Source: Aphrocallistes beatrix
Lineage: Eukaryota; Porifera; Hexactinellida; Sceptrulophora; Aphrocallistidae
Assembly: GCA_963281255.1 (NCBI GenBank)
Contig: OY725489.1
Location: 6,882,523 to 6,946,522, forward strand
DNA length: 64,000 bases
Direction: 5' to 3'
Shown: positions 1-10,052 of the stretch, one piece after another
How positions within the stretch are numbered: the first letter of the stretch is position 1
How the letters are laid out: each line of letters begins with the position of its first letter
Notes under the pieces: model-generated
The model's input: only the letters and a program-made list of their open reading frames with translations
Database searches by the model: none
Told to the model about the DNA's origin: nothing
Program-made: the position numbers and the translations under genes

Positions 1-275
1 TTTACATACAGCAGACTTTTACTCTTGTGTAAACAAATGCAATGCCAGATATATCATTAGATTTATTAATTAATAAAGTTTTATATCCTTGCTATTAAAT
101 CTCGATTAATGTGTATATGTTTATACCGTGCCCAAACAAAAGTATTCGACCAAGAGGAAAACTTCCATACAAATACTATTAAAGTGGATCTATTCATAAA
201 TGAATATGTACTCAAACAGGAAGAAATACTCTATTTTGTATTTTAAATTCGTAATCTACACATTCTAAATACCAA
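1..275. repeat. Flank and left end of a TA-flanked inverted-repeat element
   Basis: Bases 1-123 hold nothing I recognise. From about 126 a terminal sequence starts (GCCCAAACAAAAGTATTCG) after a TA dinucleotide. It matches, as a diverged copy, the ends of the elements at 2227-3658, 9584-10045 and 33302-33779. The matching right end appears to be at about 2110-2207 (inverted, with TATTTGTATAGAGG). If so, one ~2 kb element spans 126-2207 and has been split by two HLE-A copies and another repeat. The TA flanks and long inverted repeats suggest a Tc1/mariner-type MITE. No coding sequence is left. Confidence 0.5.
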
Positions 276-784
276 CAAGCGTGCTTCGCTTGCTTGCACT
301 GCCCGCCTGGCGAACAATTTGTACCCACCGGAGGATCCCTGTGGGCGCCTAGGGTCACATTGATTAATTATAAAGTAGAAAATCAAAGTACGTCTGTCTT
401 ACTGTAATAATCGATATCGCTGGAAAAATAATCAAATTTGTCAATTATTAAAATTGTATAATGATGACGTCAAAACATAGTGATGAGTAATCATTTTTGC
501 TGATAGTTGTGTTATATGTGTGATAAATAAATCTACACATTATATAAAAATTCAGCCATCTATCACCCAAAATGGCTGAGTTACAGTCGAAAAGCTAAAA
601 TTTATAATTATAAAAAAGGTGACAATGACGTTATAATTCCATGATTAGTCGACAATTTCGTTTGAGCTCAAAACTTAGTGGAGCCATAGCCGGGAGTCTT
701 TGGGCTATGCATCCAATCAATTCGTTACAGATAAATATATACATACTTGTATATACACACAATTAATCGATTTTAATGATAGGA
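276..784 (-). mobile_element. HLE-A copy 1 (Helitron-like, non-autonomous)
   Basis: The GC-rich 3' terminus (CAAGCGTGCTTCGCTTGC when read on +) is at low coordinates, so the element runs on the minus strand. Its 5' terminus, a diverged form of the ACTCGATT end, is near 770-784. Several substitutions in the hairpin block (GCCCGCCTGG instead of GCGCGGCTGG) mark it as an old copy. TGACGTCA is present at 465-472. It is inserted in the TA-flanked element that begins at 126. Confidence 0.75.
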
Positions 785-993
785 TAATTGTGAGTTTCAA
801 CTCAATTGCTAACTCGCAAGTTTTCAAATATTTTCCCTTGATACCTGATGCTACTTGTCCCTAGACACGTCCATTATATTTGATAGTTATTAGTGACAAA
901 GTTGCACAGGTTCATAATTTTGTATATGTGAATAAGTCTTGTTTTGAAATTCCAAAAATGACTAATTCGGATATGTATTTTACGAATTTGAGA

Positions 994-1538
994 TTAAAAA
1001 GTCCCTCACAGACGGGCTAGAAGTGTGCTTCCAAATTCCTGTGGGATGTCATGCATTGTGTCATCATCCAAGGAATGTGGAAGCACACTTCTTGCTCATC
1101 TGTAACGGAACCCCCAATTGTTTAGAAGTCAAAATATAATTTTGTCAAATTTTATGATCATTTTTTGCTCTTCTTCACCTTTAAACAGATTTAACCAAAA
1201 TTAGTATCATAACAATTTTCATCCTACAAACTTTAATTGATGTGACAATTAAAGTTTGTAGGATGATAATTGTGGATGTAAACTTTGGCTGTGTCATCAT
1301 CATGACGTAAGCATAGTTAATTAGCATCGTTTTGTATGGTCATCTACACCGAACAATTTGAAAATCGTATGAGGAGGTGCACATCTACATATATGTGTCC
1401 GCAGCTTCACAAATAATTCAGGGCGATATCTTTTAAACTCTGGTTTGTACACCACTTATGGTCGGCCGGACCCCAGCACTCATTTTGTACTGTGCTACTA
1501 TACTATTATATTGGATCATAGATCCAATATAGTAATAA
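994..1538. repeat. Dispersed hairpin-rich repeat R, copy 1
   Basis: This stretch recurs at 17666-18350. Shared landmarks, in order, are an imperfect inverted repeat around AAGTGTGCTTCC/GGAAGCACACTT (about 1030-1105), GTGGATGTAACTTTGGCTGTG, GAGGAGGTGCACATCTACAT, and a terminal hairpin around TTGGATCATAGATCCAA. Copy 1 also has a perfect 20-bp inverted repeat at 1220-1239 and 1246-1265 with a 6-nt spacer. The family is not recognised and nothing in it looks coding. HLE-A copy 2 is inserted near its right end; the last few bases (GGAAGCACACTAAAAATGA) resume at about 2081. Confidence 0.65.
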
Positions 1539-2077
1539 CAAGCGCGCTTCGCTTGCTTGCGCTGCGCGGCTGGCGGACACGAAGTGTCCGCCAGAGGCTC
1601 CCTTCGGTCGCCTGGAGGTGACATTGGTTAATTATGAGGGAGATAACATCTCTAAATATGTCCATCTTAGTGATAAAACCGATTTCACTCAAAAATCACC
1701 AAATTTGTCAATTTTAAAATTTTTGATGCGAAATGATGACGTTATAACAAAGTGATGAGTCATCATTTTTTGATGAAAGTCGCATCATATGTGAGGTATG
1801 TTAGTATACAGATTCTATTAAAATTTCAGCCTTCTATCTCCTATAATGGCTGAGTTATGCTCGAATAACTGTGTTGCTTAACTTTTAAAAATGTGACAAT
1901 GACGTCATAATTCCATGATGAGTCGACATTTTGCTCTGAACTCAGAACTTACTGGAGCCATAGCCAAAAGACTCCCACATGCCAAAAATCAGCCTTCTAC
2001 GCCCGGCAGTTTCTTCAATCAATTCGTTACATATATATATATATACACAAACAATAATCGAGTTTTAATAGTAAGGA
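1539..2077 (-). mobile_element. HLE-A copy 2, near full length
   Basis: Reference-quality copy. Read 5' to 3' on the minus strand it starts TCCTTACTATTAAAACTCG, has an AT microsatellite, then GTAACGAATTGATTGAAG, and ends in a ~95 bp GC-rich block with three stacked hairpins and the terminus GCGAAGCGCGCTTG. The 5' TC, the subterminal 3' hairpin, the lack of terminal inverted repeats and the lack of a target duplication are Helitron traits. The last four bases are CTTG rather than the classical CTRR. It carries TGACGTCA at 1900-1907 and TGAGTCA at 1756-1762. No protein is encoded. Confidence 0.85.
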
Positions 2078-2370
2078 TATAGGAAGCACACTAAAAATGA
2101 ATATTTGAATAAATACTTTTTTGTTTATTCATTCATGAATAAATCCACTTTAATACTATTTGTATAGAGGTTTTCGTCGTGGTCAAATTCTTTTATCCGG
2201 GAAGTCTCTATTTATATCTATATATACACTACCCAGACAAAAGTATTCGACCACCACGAAAGCTTCCATACAAATATTATTAAATTAGATCTTTTAAAAA
2301 AAGAATCATGTCCTTAAACAGTAGAAAATACTCTATTTAGTTCAAATTCGTAATCTACACATTCTAATTA

Positions 2371-2702
2371 CGGTACACCCTCGATAGTCCGAACCTCGCC
2401 GATCCGAACCCTCGCTAATCCGAACACTTCATTCTTAAATCCGTACAGCCAAAACATAGGATTATTCGCCTCTATTCTTTGAATAAACTTTTATACACTT
2501 AAATCTATCAAAAATATTGAGAAACCTCGTTAAATAAGCAATCACTGTGAAATAATATCCTTAATATTCTAACAATACAAATTTATTTTAATTAATTACC
2601 CTATTGAATTAGTGTTATTCCACTAATCGGAACAAATTCACTAATCCGAACGATTTTTTCGATCATTGAAACAGAGCTGTTCGGATTAACGAGGGTGTAC
2701 TG
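2371..2702. mobile_element. Pogo/Tigger-type MITE, 332 bp, copy 1
   Basis: The ends are CGGTACACCCTCGATAGTCC and, inverted, CAGTACACCCTCGTTAATCC. TA flanks lie at 2369-2370 and 2703-2704. The internal AATCCGAAC repeats near both ends resemble the CAGT-ACCCTCG-TATCCGAA termini of pogo/Tigger transposons. The copy at 48915-49246 has exactly the same length. It is non-coding and would need a transposase supplied in trans. Confidence 0.8.
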
Positions 2703-2847
2703 TACTCATAATTGAGAGTTTCAACTCAATTTCTTATTCTTATGTTGAAAATTATCAACCTATGCCACTTTGTGTTACTAAACGCCATCATATATAATGG
2801 CTGTGGCTTGGGACAAATAGCATCAAGTGGCAAATGTTGATATTTAT

Positions 2848-3461
2848 CAAAGTTGAAACCGCTTCAACCAAATACCAATTTAACCGAATAATGGGTAGAC
2901 CAAATAATTTGGTTAACCGAATAATGGTCAAACCGAATAATTTGGTCAACCGAATATTTGGTCAACCAAATAATTTGGTTACCGAATAATGGTCAAACCG
3001 AATAATTTGGTCAACCGAATATTTGGTCAACCAAATAATTTGGTCAACCGAATATTTGGTCGACCAAATAATTTGGTCAACCGAATATTTGGTCGACCAA
3101 ATAATACTTTATTATATTTTTGCATAAATGTTTATATTAATATTTATACAAAAATATATTCAAGTATAACTAAGCCTATTATATTTATTTGTGTTCGGAC
3201 CACTTCTTGTAAGAACATGTGATTATTGTGTTGGGAAAGCATGCAAATTATTTGTTTGGCTAAATATTCAGTTGACCAAATCATTCGGTTGACCAAATTA
3301 TTCGGTTGACCAAATTATTTGGTTGACCAAATTATTCGGTTGACCAAATTATTTGGTTCTCAACCGAATACCAAATAATGATATTTGGTTACAAACCAAA
3401 TATCAATTATTTGCAAATAATATTTGGTTAAACCGAATAATCAACTATTCGGTTTCAACCC
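2848..3461. mobile_element. Foldback element made of CCGAATAATTTGGT repeats
   Basis: The left arm (to about 3110) is a run of short units such as ACCGAATATTTGGTC and ACCAAATAATTTGG. The right arm (from about 3240) carries the same units inverted (TTGACCAAATTATTCGG). Outer ends are GTTGAAACCG and CGGTTTCAAC. GATATTTAT occurs directly outside both ends (2839-2847 and 3463-3471), a 9-bp target duplication, extendable to 10 with a T. Long inverted repeats of simple units and a 9-bp duplication match the Foldback (FB) transposon class. The apparent ORF through the arm is only the repeat being read in frame. Confidence 0.8.
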
Positions 3462-3661
3462 TGATATTTATTAACTTGGGAGTTAGTCATTAAGCTGAAG
3501 CTATCAATTATGAGTATTAGAATGTGTAGTTAACGAATTTGAAATAAAAAATACAGTATTCCTTCCAGTTTGAGAATATATCCTTTATGAATAAACCCAC
3601 TTTAATACTATTTGTATGGCGGTTTCTGTGGTGGTCGAATACTTTTGTCCGGACACTGTAT

Positions 3662-4137
3662 ATGTAAGGAATTGATTGAAGAAACTACCAGACGCAGAAG
3701 CTGATTTTTGGCACGTGGGAGTATTTTTGCTATGAATCCATAAATTCTGACCTCAGACGAAAATTTCAACTCATCATAGAATTATGACGTCATTGTCACC
3801 TTTTTTTAAAAAAAAGTTTCAGTATTTCGACTATAACTCAGCCGTTTTATGTCATAGAAGGCTGAAATTTAAATATAATGCGTATATCAATTTTTTCACG
3901 TGTGATACAACTATCATCAAAAAAGGAAGACACATCACCCTGTTTTGAAGCCATCAATACGTATCAAAATTTGTTAATTGACAAGTTTTGTGATTTTTCG
4001 AGTACCATCAATTGTAACAATAAGACAGACGGAATTAGAGATGTTATCTACCTTACAATTTATCTATATGAGCCTTGACGCCGACAGAGCGCCTCCAGTG
4101 GACACAGTATTCGCAGATCGCAAGCAAGCGGTGTTCC
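3662..4137 (+). mobile_element. HLE-A copy 3, 5'-truncated and diverged
   Basis: It starts abruptly at the internal AATTGATTGAAGAAACT and continues through the CRE-like TGACGTCA (about 3785) to a degraded GC block (GCAAGCAAGCGGTG). It lies immediately before two copies in the opposite orientation. Confidence 0.7.
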
Positions 4138-4156
4138 CTTGAAATTTATTAAAATA

Positions 4157-4698
4157 CAATCGCGCTTCGCTTGCTTGCCCTGAGCGGCTAGCAGAAACTT
4201 TGTGTCCACCTGAGGGGCCCTTTGGGCGCCTGGGGTCACATTGATTAATTATATGGGAGATAACATCACTAAATACATATGTCCTATTATTATAATCGAT
4301 ATCGCACGAAAAAAACTCCAAATTTGTCAATTTTGATGCGTAATGATGACGTCACAACAGAGTGATGACTCGTCATTTTTTGATGATAGTTATATCATAT
4401 GTGAGGTATATTAATATACACATTCTATTAAAATTTCAACTTTCTATCACTTAAAATGACTGAGATATGGTCGAAAAACTGAAATTTCTAATCAAAAAAA
4501 AGTGAGAATGACGTCATAATTCCATGATGAGTAAACATTTTCGTCTGAGGTCAGAACTTACTGGAGCCATAGCCAAAAGACTCCGACATGCCACAAATCA
4601 GCTTTCTACGCCTGGCAGTTTCTTCAATCAATTATTTACAGATATATATATATATACACACACATGTATAAACATTAATCGAGTTTTAATAGTAAGGA
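4157..4698 (-). mobile_element. HLE-A copy 4, first member of a direct tandem pair
   Basis: The 3' hairpin end is at 4157 (CAATCGCGCTTCGC, one base inserted) and the 5' end at 4698 (...AGTAAGGA on the + strand). The next copy begins with no intervening DNA, so the 5' end of copy 4 abuts the 3' end of copy 5. Confidence 0.8.
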
Positions 4699-5238
4699 TA
4701 AGCGCGCTTCGCTTGCTTGCGCTGCGCGGCTGGCGGACACTTTGTGTCTGCCGGAGGCGCCCTTTGGGCGCCTGGGGTCACATTGATTAATTATAAGGGA
4801 AATGACGTCTCTAAATACGTATGTCCTACTGTTATAATCGATATCGCACGAAAAATCACCAAAATTATCAATTTTTTAAATTTTGATGAGTAATGATGAC
4901 GTTATAACAAAGTGATGAGTCATCATTTTTGATGATAGTTGCATTATATGTGAGGTATGTTAGTATACAGATTCTTTTAAAATTTCAACCTTCTATCTCC
5001 TATAAAGGCTGAGTTATGATCGAATTACTGTATTGATTAACTTTCAATAATGTGACAATGACGTCATAATTCCATGATGATTCGACATTTTGTTCTGAGC
5101 TCAGAACTTAGTGGAGCCATAGCCAAAAGACTCCCACATGCCAAAAATCAGCTTTTTATGCCTGGCAGTTTCTTCAATCAATTCGTTACAGTGAGATATA
5201 TATATACACAAACATTAATCGAGTTTTAATTGAAAGGA
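4699..5238 (-). mobile_element. HLE-A copy 5, second member of the tandem pair
   Basis: It is a complete copy apart from the first bases of its 3' terminus (AAGCGCGC instead of CAAGCGCGC). It ends in GAAAGGA near 5238. The pair is head-to-tail, as seen when Helitron termination is bypassed or a second insertion hits the end of the first. Confidence 0.8.
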
Positions 5239-5872
5239 TGAATGATGTCAGTGAACATTACAATCTATAGTATTACAACTTAATGCCATTCCCAATTATT
5301 TAAAGTCTCCTGATATTTCCATGGTCAAGCTGCAAGTAGCTAAATAATCCCTTATTTGGCCCGCGATCAAAAATTTATACAAACTTTTTGTAAATATTAT
5401 AAAGGTTTCTATATATGCATTTTTTTCATACTTTTTGTGGAAATTTATATTTTAAGCTTGAAATGGTGCCTTAACAACTAATATATTGTATCCAACTATG
5501 TAAATTTGAATTTCGCCCTTAGAAAGTCTAAAATTGGTATTTCACGGTGTGATAAGATATTCAAATTTCACATGCGTTCGATTCACTTACTAGAACTGAA
5601 GTTTAGGTCTGTGACAGACATTTTCTATTTTGTATTGGCAATTTTTTGATAAAATATCATTGAAAGTTTGGAGTTGAGGTTGAACAGCTCAATTATCCAA
5701 TTAAGTTTGACACACGCTATTAATTACTCGGATTCCTATTTCAGGAGTACATGATGCACTACTTTAGAAATTTTGCTTGTAACTTATTAAATATTTAGAT
5801 TCGATTATTTTGAGGTCCTTTTATTGACCTTCACGATTAATGTACACGGTTATAATTTTGCTTATTATCTAG
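5239..5872. other. Intron sequence upstream of the first visible STT3B exon
   Basis: AT-rich, with no recognisable repeat or ORF of note. It ends in the acceptor CTTATTATCTAG at 5872. Confidence 0.6.
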
Positions 5873-5961
5873 TTCCAGGCTACATATCCAGATCAGTGGC
5901 TGGTTCCTATGACAACGAAGGAATTGCTATTTTCGCGCTTCTATTTACATATTTCTTATGG
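5873..5961 (+). CDS. STT3B: STT3B exon: second DxE (YDNE) segment
   Basis: STT3B is the multi-pass membrane catalytic subunit of the oligosaccharyltransferase, which moves the glycan from dolichol diphosphate to Asn in N-X-S/T sequons in the ER lumen. This exon encodes [20 protein letters not shown] and then ALLFTYFLW. It contains the family's luminal DNE motif, whose acidic residues bind the catalytic metal. The acceptor is CTAG at 5869-5872 and the donor is GTGAGA at 5962. The exon starts in phase 2 (TT completes a Val codon) and ends in phase 0. Later exons ([31 protein letters not shown]) match the STT3B rather than the STT3A paralogue. Earlier exons lie upstream of the window. Codon and motif conservation suggest a functional gene. 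Confidence 0.95.
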
Positions 5962-6162
5962 GTGAGAATCACTTTGTATATGATAATTACTGTAGAACTT
6001 CTATTTCCAAGCGTTCTGGGTTTACAAAATTCAAGTAGATCAACTATTTCTGTGCTCGGATATATAGTATAAAATTATCCCGATAAAAATAGAATTTCGA
6101 TTAGGGTTACGATTGAAGCTCATTGTACCCAATTATGTTGACTCCAAAAACGGTTAGCATAC
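5962..6162. other. Start of 8.3-kb STT3B intron
   Basis: The donor GTGAGAATC is at 5962. The following ~200 bp are AT-rich and unremarkable. Confidence 0.7.
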
Positions 6163-6377
6163 TCGGTAAACTGGGGCGACTTTGTCCCACAATAGCAATT
6201 TTAATAAAATATACACAAACTTATGAATCAATGTAATCACATTGATTATGTTGAATGAAACTCTCAATATATTCAGAGGTATCTAAACCGCAATATTTCA
6301 AGTTTAAGTATTTTTGATTAAATTTGCTATTGTGGGGAAAGGCAACCTCTTAGAGACAAATTCGCCCCAGTTTACGA
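6163..6377. mobile_element. Small inverted-repeat element (MITE)
   Basis: GTAAACTGGGGCGA at 6166-6179 is repeated inverted at 6362-6375 (TCGCCCCAGTTTAC). Inner parts are also inverted (CCCACAATAGCAA against TTGCTATTGTGGG). It is about 215 bp and non-coding. Family and target duplication are not clear. Confidence 0.55.
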
Positions 6378-7034
6378 TATAAAGATTATAAATTTGGCAC
6401 CTTCTATCCTGTATTTTCCAATTTTGTTTACGATATATGAATGTTAATAGCCGCCATAAGATTGACATTCGTTCTATTAGGTTGATTTGAAATTTTCAAA
6501 AAATGCTTAGAATATATGAATTTCACTAGTGTAGAATTATATTTAAATTTTTTTCATTATGAATTATTTCCTAATTAAGGACATTTAAGATATTTATCCT
6601 TGATCCACCAAAGGATATTTAAGGATATTTACTCAGTAGGCTTGGTCAAGAAATGTACAAATGGTCGGATCATAGCCTACTCTATATAAGGCCTGGTATC
6701 AACCTATGGTAAGTATAAGCCACACAAACTTTCAACCAACCTGCTTGTTTGATATTTGGTATTTATTTTATGAATATTTTAGCCTAACTCACTAAAAAGC
6801 AATTCTCTATTTTATCTTTTGATATATTATTAGCTTCTCCACCATCTATTTATGATATCCACTGTTCCTTATCCGAATGTAGAGTAAGTATTCCCCAGAT
6901 CTTGTAAATTGTGAACCAGTTCCAGTAGTCAGACGAGATTTTAAATCAACTACTTGATGATTCTGCGAAGAAGAACAGTTGTACCGGGATAGGACAGTTC
7001 ATTCAAGAAGGCAGTTGCCCATTTAGATGGGGCA
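6378..7034. repeat. Mostly unassigned; solitary CATAGCC-family end at about 6673
   Basis: At 6673 the terminus CATAGCCTACTCTATATAAG appears, the same as the ends of the palindromic elements at 14355, 26811 and 43092. No matching inverted end is found nearby, so it is a remnant. The rest is not recognised. Confidence 0.5.
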
Positions 7035-7110
7035 GGAAAAGACTCCCACATGCCAAAAATCAGCTTCCTATGCCTGGCTGTTTTTTCAATAAATTTGTTA
7101 CATGTTACAG
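7035..7110 (-). mobile_element. HLE-A fragment
   Basis: AAAAGACTCCCACATGCC, then AAAATCAGCTTCCTATGCCTGG and a TTTCTTCAAT-like tail, are an internal piece of HLE-A. Neither terminus is present. Confidence 0.6.
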
Positions 7111-7146
7111 TGTATGATATAGGATAAGTATCGTTGTTAGTTTATA

Positions 7147-7443
7147 ATGTATTACCTACAATATTTCATACATTTTCTTCTAATTCCCAATGTATTCATG
7201 TTTCTTAGCAGTATGCCAAATAGGTATACTAGTGTAGCCAACTGCTGCTCAAATTACGGCACTGATTACGTTCCAGTGTTTGAAATGTTGAATCATTGGT
7301 CCAAGGAAAAGCAAGATGAAAGGCGAAGATTCTCCATAGAGATGCTGCATGGAAACTGTCGACATTATTCATCTGTACGAGACATTTCTGTGACGAGAAT
7401 ATACTACTTCACTTCGATATTGCCCAGGGTGACGGTACAGTGA
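7147..7443 (+). pseudogene. Degenerate THAP-domain-like ORF
   Basis: A 98-codon ORF. From its 24th residue it reads MPNRYTSVANCCSNYGTDYV, then PVFEM. This resembles the start of a THAP zinc finger (M-P-x-x-C-x-V-x-N-C-x-S-N-Y), with the first Cys replaced, then a Trp (HWSKEKQDERRRF) where THAP domains have their conserved Trp. THAP domains occur in P-element transposases and in host proteins. It lies about 0.5 kb downstream of a solitary CATAGCC terminus, which may be a P-type transposon end. The later part of the ORF is not recognised. Likely a relic. Confidence 0.4.
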
Positions 7444-7467
7444 AGAAATTTCACCAGAAAACTTGCC

Positions 7468-8491
7468 GGCCTCATTCACTAAAGTTCTAAACTGAAATTC
7501 TTAGAATTTTTCTTAGAATCTAGCGAATTCTTAGAATTTTTCTTAGAATTTAGCGAATTCTTAGAATTTTTCTTAAATCTAAGAATTATTTTAAGTGGTA
7601 TTCACTAAAGTTCTAAACTGAAATTCTTAGAATGTTTCTTAGAATTTAGTGAATTCTTAGAATTTTTCTTAGAATTTAGCAGATTCTTAGAATTTTTCTT
7701 AGAATTTAGCAGATTCTTAGAATTTTTCTTAAAACTAAGAATTATTCTTAGAATTATTTTAAGTGGTATTCACTAAAGTTCTAAAGTCAAATTCTTAGAA
7801 TTTTTCTTAGAATTTGCCAAATTCTTAGAAAATCCTTGAATTCTAAGAAAAATTCTTAGAATGCATACGAATTCTAAGAGAATTTTTAAGTGAGGTAGGA
7901 GGTTGACTTAAATTCATTCTAAATCGTTGAAGTTCGATTTTTTTAATATTAGCTAATTAATGATGAATAGAATGGGTGTCTCTTAAGGTATAGTTTACGT
8001 TGTTGGATACCGTTAGTTTCAGTAGAAAAACATTGGCTTTACTTTATGAAATGTTTAGGTGCAACGTCGTAACATCTACGCCCTTCAGCTCTCCCCAGTG
8101 TTGAAATTTGTAAAGGATTTTATAATATTAGCATCAACTTTAATTAATGTTTCAAGAAAATTTCTAAGATAGTATTCTATAAGAATTCTAAGAAAAAATG
8201 CGATTCTAAGAATTATTCTAAGAATTGATCAAATTCTAAGAATAATTCTTAGAATCCGTAAAGAATTTCAAGTTTAAGAATTCTATAAGGATTTAAAGAA
8301 TTATTCTAAGAATTGATCAAATTCTAAGAATTAATCAAATTCTAAGAATAATTCTTAGAATCCGCAAAGAATTTGATGCCACATAATTCTTTATGAATTC
8401 TAAGAATTTCAAAGCAATTCTAAGAATTATTCTTAAAATTGCACTTAGAATTAAATTATGAAAAATTCTAAGAACTTTAGTGAATGAGGCC
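7468..8491. mobile_element. Foldback element built of TTCTTAGAAT units
   Basis: The outer ends GGCCTCATTCACTAAAG (7468) and its inverse (to 8491) enclose two arms. The left arm (about 7485-7900) is a run of ATTCTTAGAATTTTTCTTAG units with a higher-order period marked by repeats of TATTCACTAAAGTTCTAAA. The right arm (about 8160-8475) carries them inverted (TTCTAAGAATTATTCTAAG). About 250 bp of unrelated sequence lie between. Subrepeat-filled inverted arms are the mark of Foldback transposons. No clear target duplication was found. Confidence 0.75.
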
Positions 8492-8639
8492 TTGGTCTTC
8501 GGAAAATGTCAAGCTCATCAATTTCCCCAATTGTTCTTCATATTTTAGTGTGATTTGGGACTCCCAATTGCCATACATCATTTTGAAGCAGCCAAACTAG
8601 TCGGCGAGGATGACGAGGCTATGGGAGAGCATGGAACAT

Positions 8640-8845
8640 GTGAAATGGAGAAGTTTAGAGAGGATAGGTTAGATGGATCTAGAACTGCCGATGGCCAGGA
8701 CTACGTTAGCAAGTTTATTGTGGTGATTGCGCTTAAAACGAAGTCAGCTGAAGGTATGCAAACACCTGATCTCCATATTTTGTGAACATGGAGCACCTCA
8801 CATCTTCCAGACAGATAATGCGAGTAAATTTAGTATTACCTCCTG
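8640..8845 (+). pseudogene. Integrase-core fragment (retroviral-type fold)
   Basis: The frame reads DYVSKFIVVIALKTKSAEG, then after a frame change CEHGAPHIFQTDNASKFS. This matches the rve integrase core around the first and second catalytic Asp (DHFSKF.. and QTDNG.EF), in the form found in KRBA2/SCAND-type and related integrases. The catalytic N-G is altered to N-A. Nothing upstream is clearly homologous. Broken and short. Confidence 0.5.
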
Positions 8846-8859
8846 AATACGACGCTGCA

Positions 8860-9290
8860 CAATGGCGGCTACAGGTACTTCTTACTCATAGTTGATCTCT
8901 TTTACATTTCGTCCAAGCAATCCCGTTGAAAGGCCTGACCGCCATGTCCATTGTTAACGCATTCATGGAAGGATGTGTCTATCGTGGATGTGGCATACTA
9001 AATATTATGCTCACAGATCAGGGGAAGAATGTGGATGAGTTAGCGATGCACGAACTGTGCCTCGACTTAGCGATTATTAACGTCACACCACACTGTAACA
9101 CCCGGAGTCCGATGGGATGGCCGAATGACATATTGACTTCGTCAAACAAGTGATACGATGCTCGAACGCCACCTTTGAAAATTGTTCCTGGCTGTCGCTG
9201 TTGCAAGAGATTACTTTCTACTACAATCATCTAGACAACGAGTCGATTAAAATATCTCCAGACATGTTGGCGTTTGCCGTCAGCCGAGAT
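8860..9290 (+). pseudogene. Second integrase-core fragment, Ty3/gypsy type
   Basis: GYRYFLLIVDLF is followed, after a shift, by VQAIPLKGLTAMSIVNAFME, LTDQGKNVDELAMHELC, then PMGWPNDI and (new frame) a YNHLDNESIKISPDMLAF-like end. These match the D..TKY.QA.PL, TDQG.NF and H.QS.G..ER blocks of gypsy integrases. At least three frameshifts break it. It directly follows another integrase piece that includes the same D-to-TDN region, so the two are fragments of different elements or a rearranged duplicate. Confidence 0.65.
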
Positions 9291-9583
9291 CACCAATCCA
9301 TATGCTCATGAGCATTGGTAATACTCCAACAGAAGTTACAGGATCATCCCGTCAGTATATCTAATTACTTCAAGTCTAATTAGTATCTCTAATAAGATTT
9401 GAAAAAAAGTTAATCCATGGTTAAATACCGTGAATAGGCTATAGGTACGTAGGCTGTGATATATATATATATATATTCAAAAGTTTGAATCCTTAGATGA
9501 TTTCCCTCCAAATAGTTTACTTTGATTACCAAATGTTCACCATAAAAATTCAAACAATTTGGAGGCTTCTCCAAGTGCTTATA

Positions 9584-10045
9584 CACTGCCAGGACAAAAG
9601 TATTCGTACACCTCATAATTTCCCATACAAATAGTTATAATACTGATTTATTTAGCGAGTCAGGGTATTTAATTGGTGAGAGATACGCTTTATTTAACTT
9701 CAAATTCGAATTACTCATTTTATGATCTTTCCACTCGATTAATCTCCCACAAGGTTAAATATTCTCAGACTGTGCCACCTCGTACCACTTATGCCATCAT
9801 ATACAATGATGATAACTCGTGATATGTGCCATAGGGTAGCAAATGCCGAAAATACTTAATTTTGAAGGAGAGTAATTAAGTTAAAAGCTTATAAAGTGGG
9901 TAATTTGAATGTGGAGAATTTGAATTTGAAGACAAATTAAGTGTATCTCTTACCAATTTAATACCTTGACTCGCTAAATAAATCAGTATTATAACTATTT
10001 GTATGGGGAATTATGGGGTGTACGAATACCTCTGTTCAGGCAGTG
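9584..10045. mobile_element. TA-flanked MITE, 462 bp
   Basis: TA at 9582-9583, then CACTGCCAGGACAAAAGTAT. The right end is the inverse of CACTGCCTGAACAGAGGTAT, then TA at 10046-10047. The long inverted repeats include TCCCATACAAATAGTTATAA. Non-coding; same terminal family as 2227-3658 and 33302-33779. Confidence 0.8.
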
Positions 10046-10052
10046 TATATAA

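Larger units (their letters stand above)
2227..3658. mobile_element. TA-flanked element with ~150 bp terminal inverted repeats
   Basis: TA at 2225-2226 is followed by CACTACCCAGACAAAAG. At the right end the inverse of CAGTGTCCGGACAAAAG is followed by TA at 3659-3660. The repeats continue inward for about 150 bp through TCCATACAAATA and CTACACATTCTAAT. The TA duplication and termini suggest a Tc1/mariner-derived non-autonomous element. Its interior has taken a pogo-type MITE (2371-2702) and a foldback element (2848-3461). Related copies lie at 126, 9584 and 33302. Confidence 0.75.

Noticed and set aside
2848-3461. Regular repeats resembling a CRISPR array
   Set aside because: Units are near-palindromic and contiguous without unique spacers. 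The whole is an inverted pair of arrays with a 9-bp target duplication, and the genome is eukaryotic.
5962-6072. Extension of the first STT3B exon beyond 5961
   Set aside because: The protein diverges at once after ...TYFLW, a good donor GTGAGA is present, and the exon at 14237 continues the family alignment exactly.
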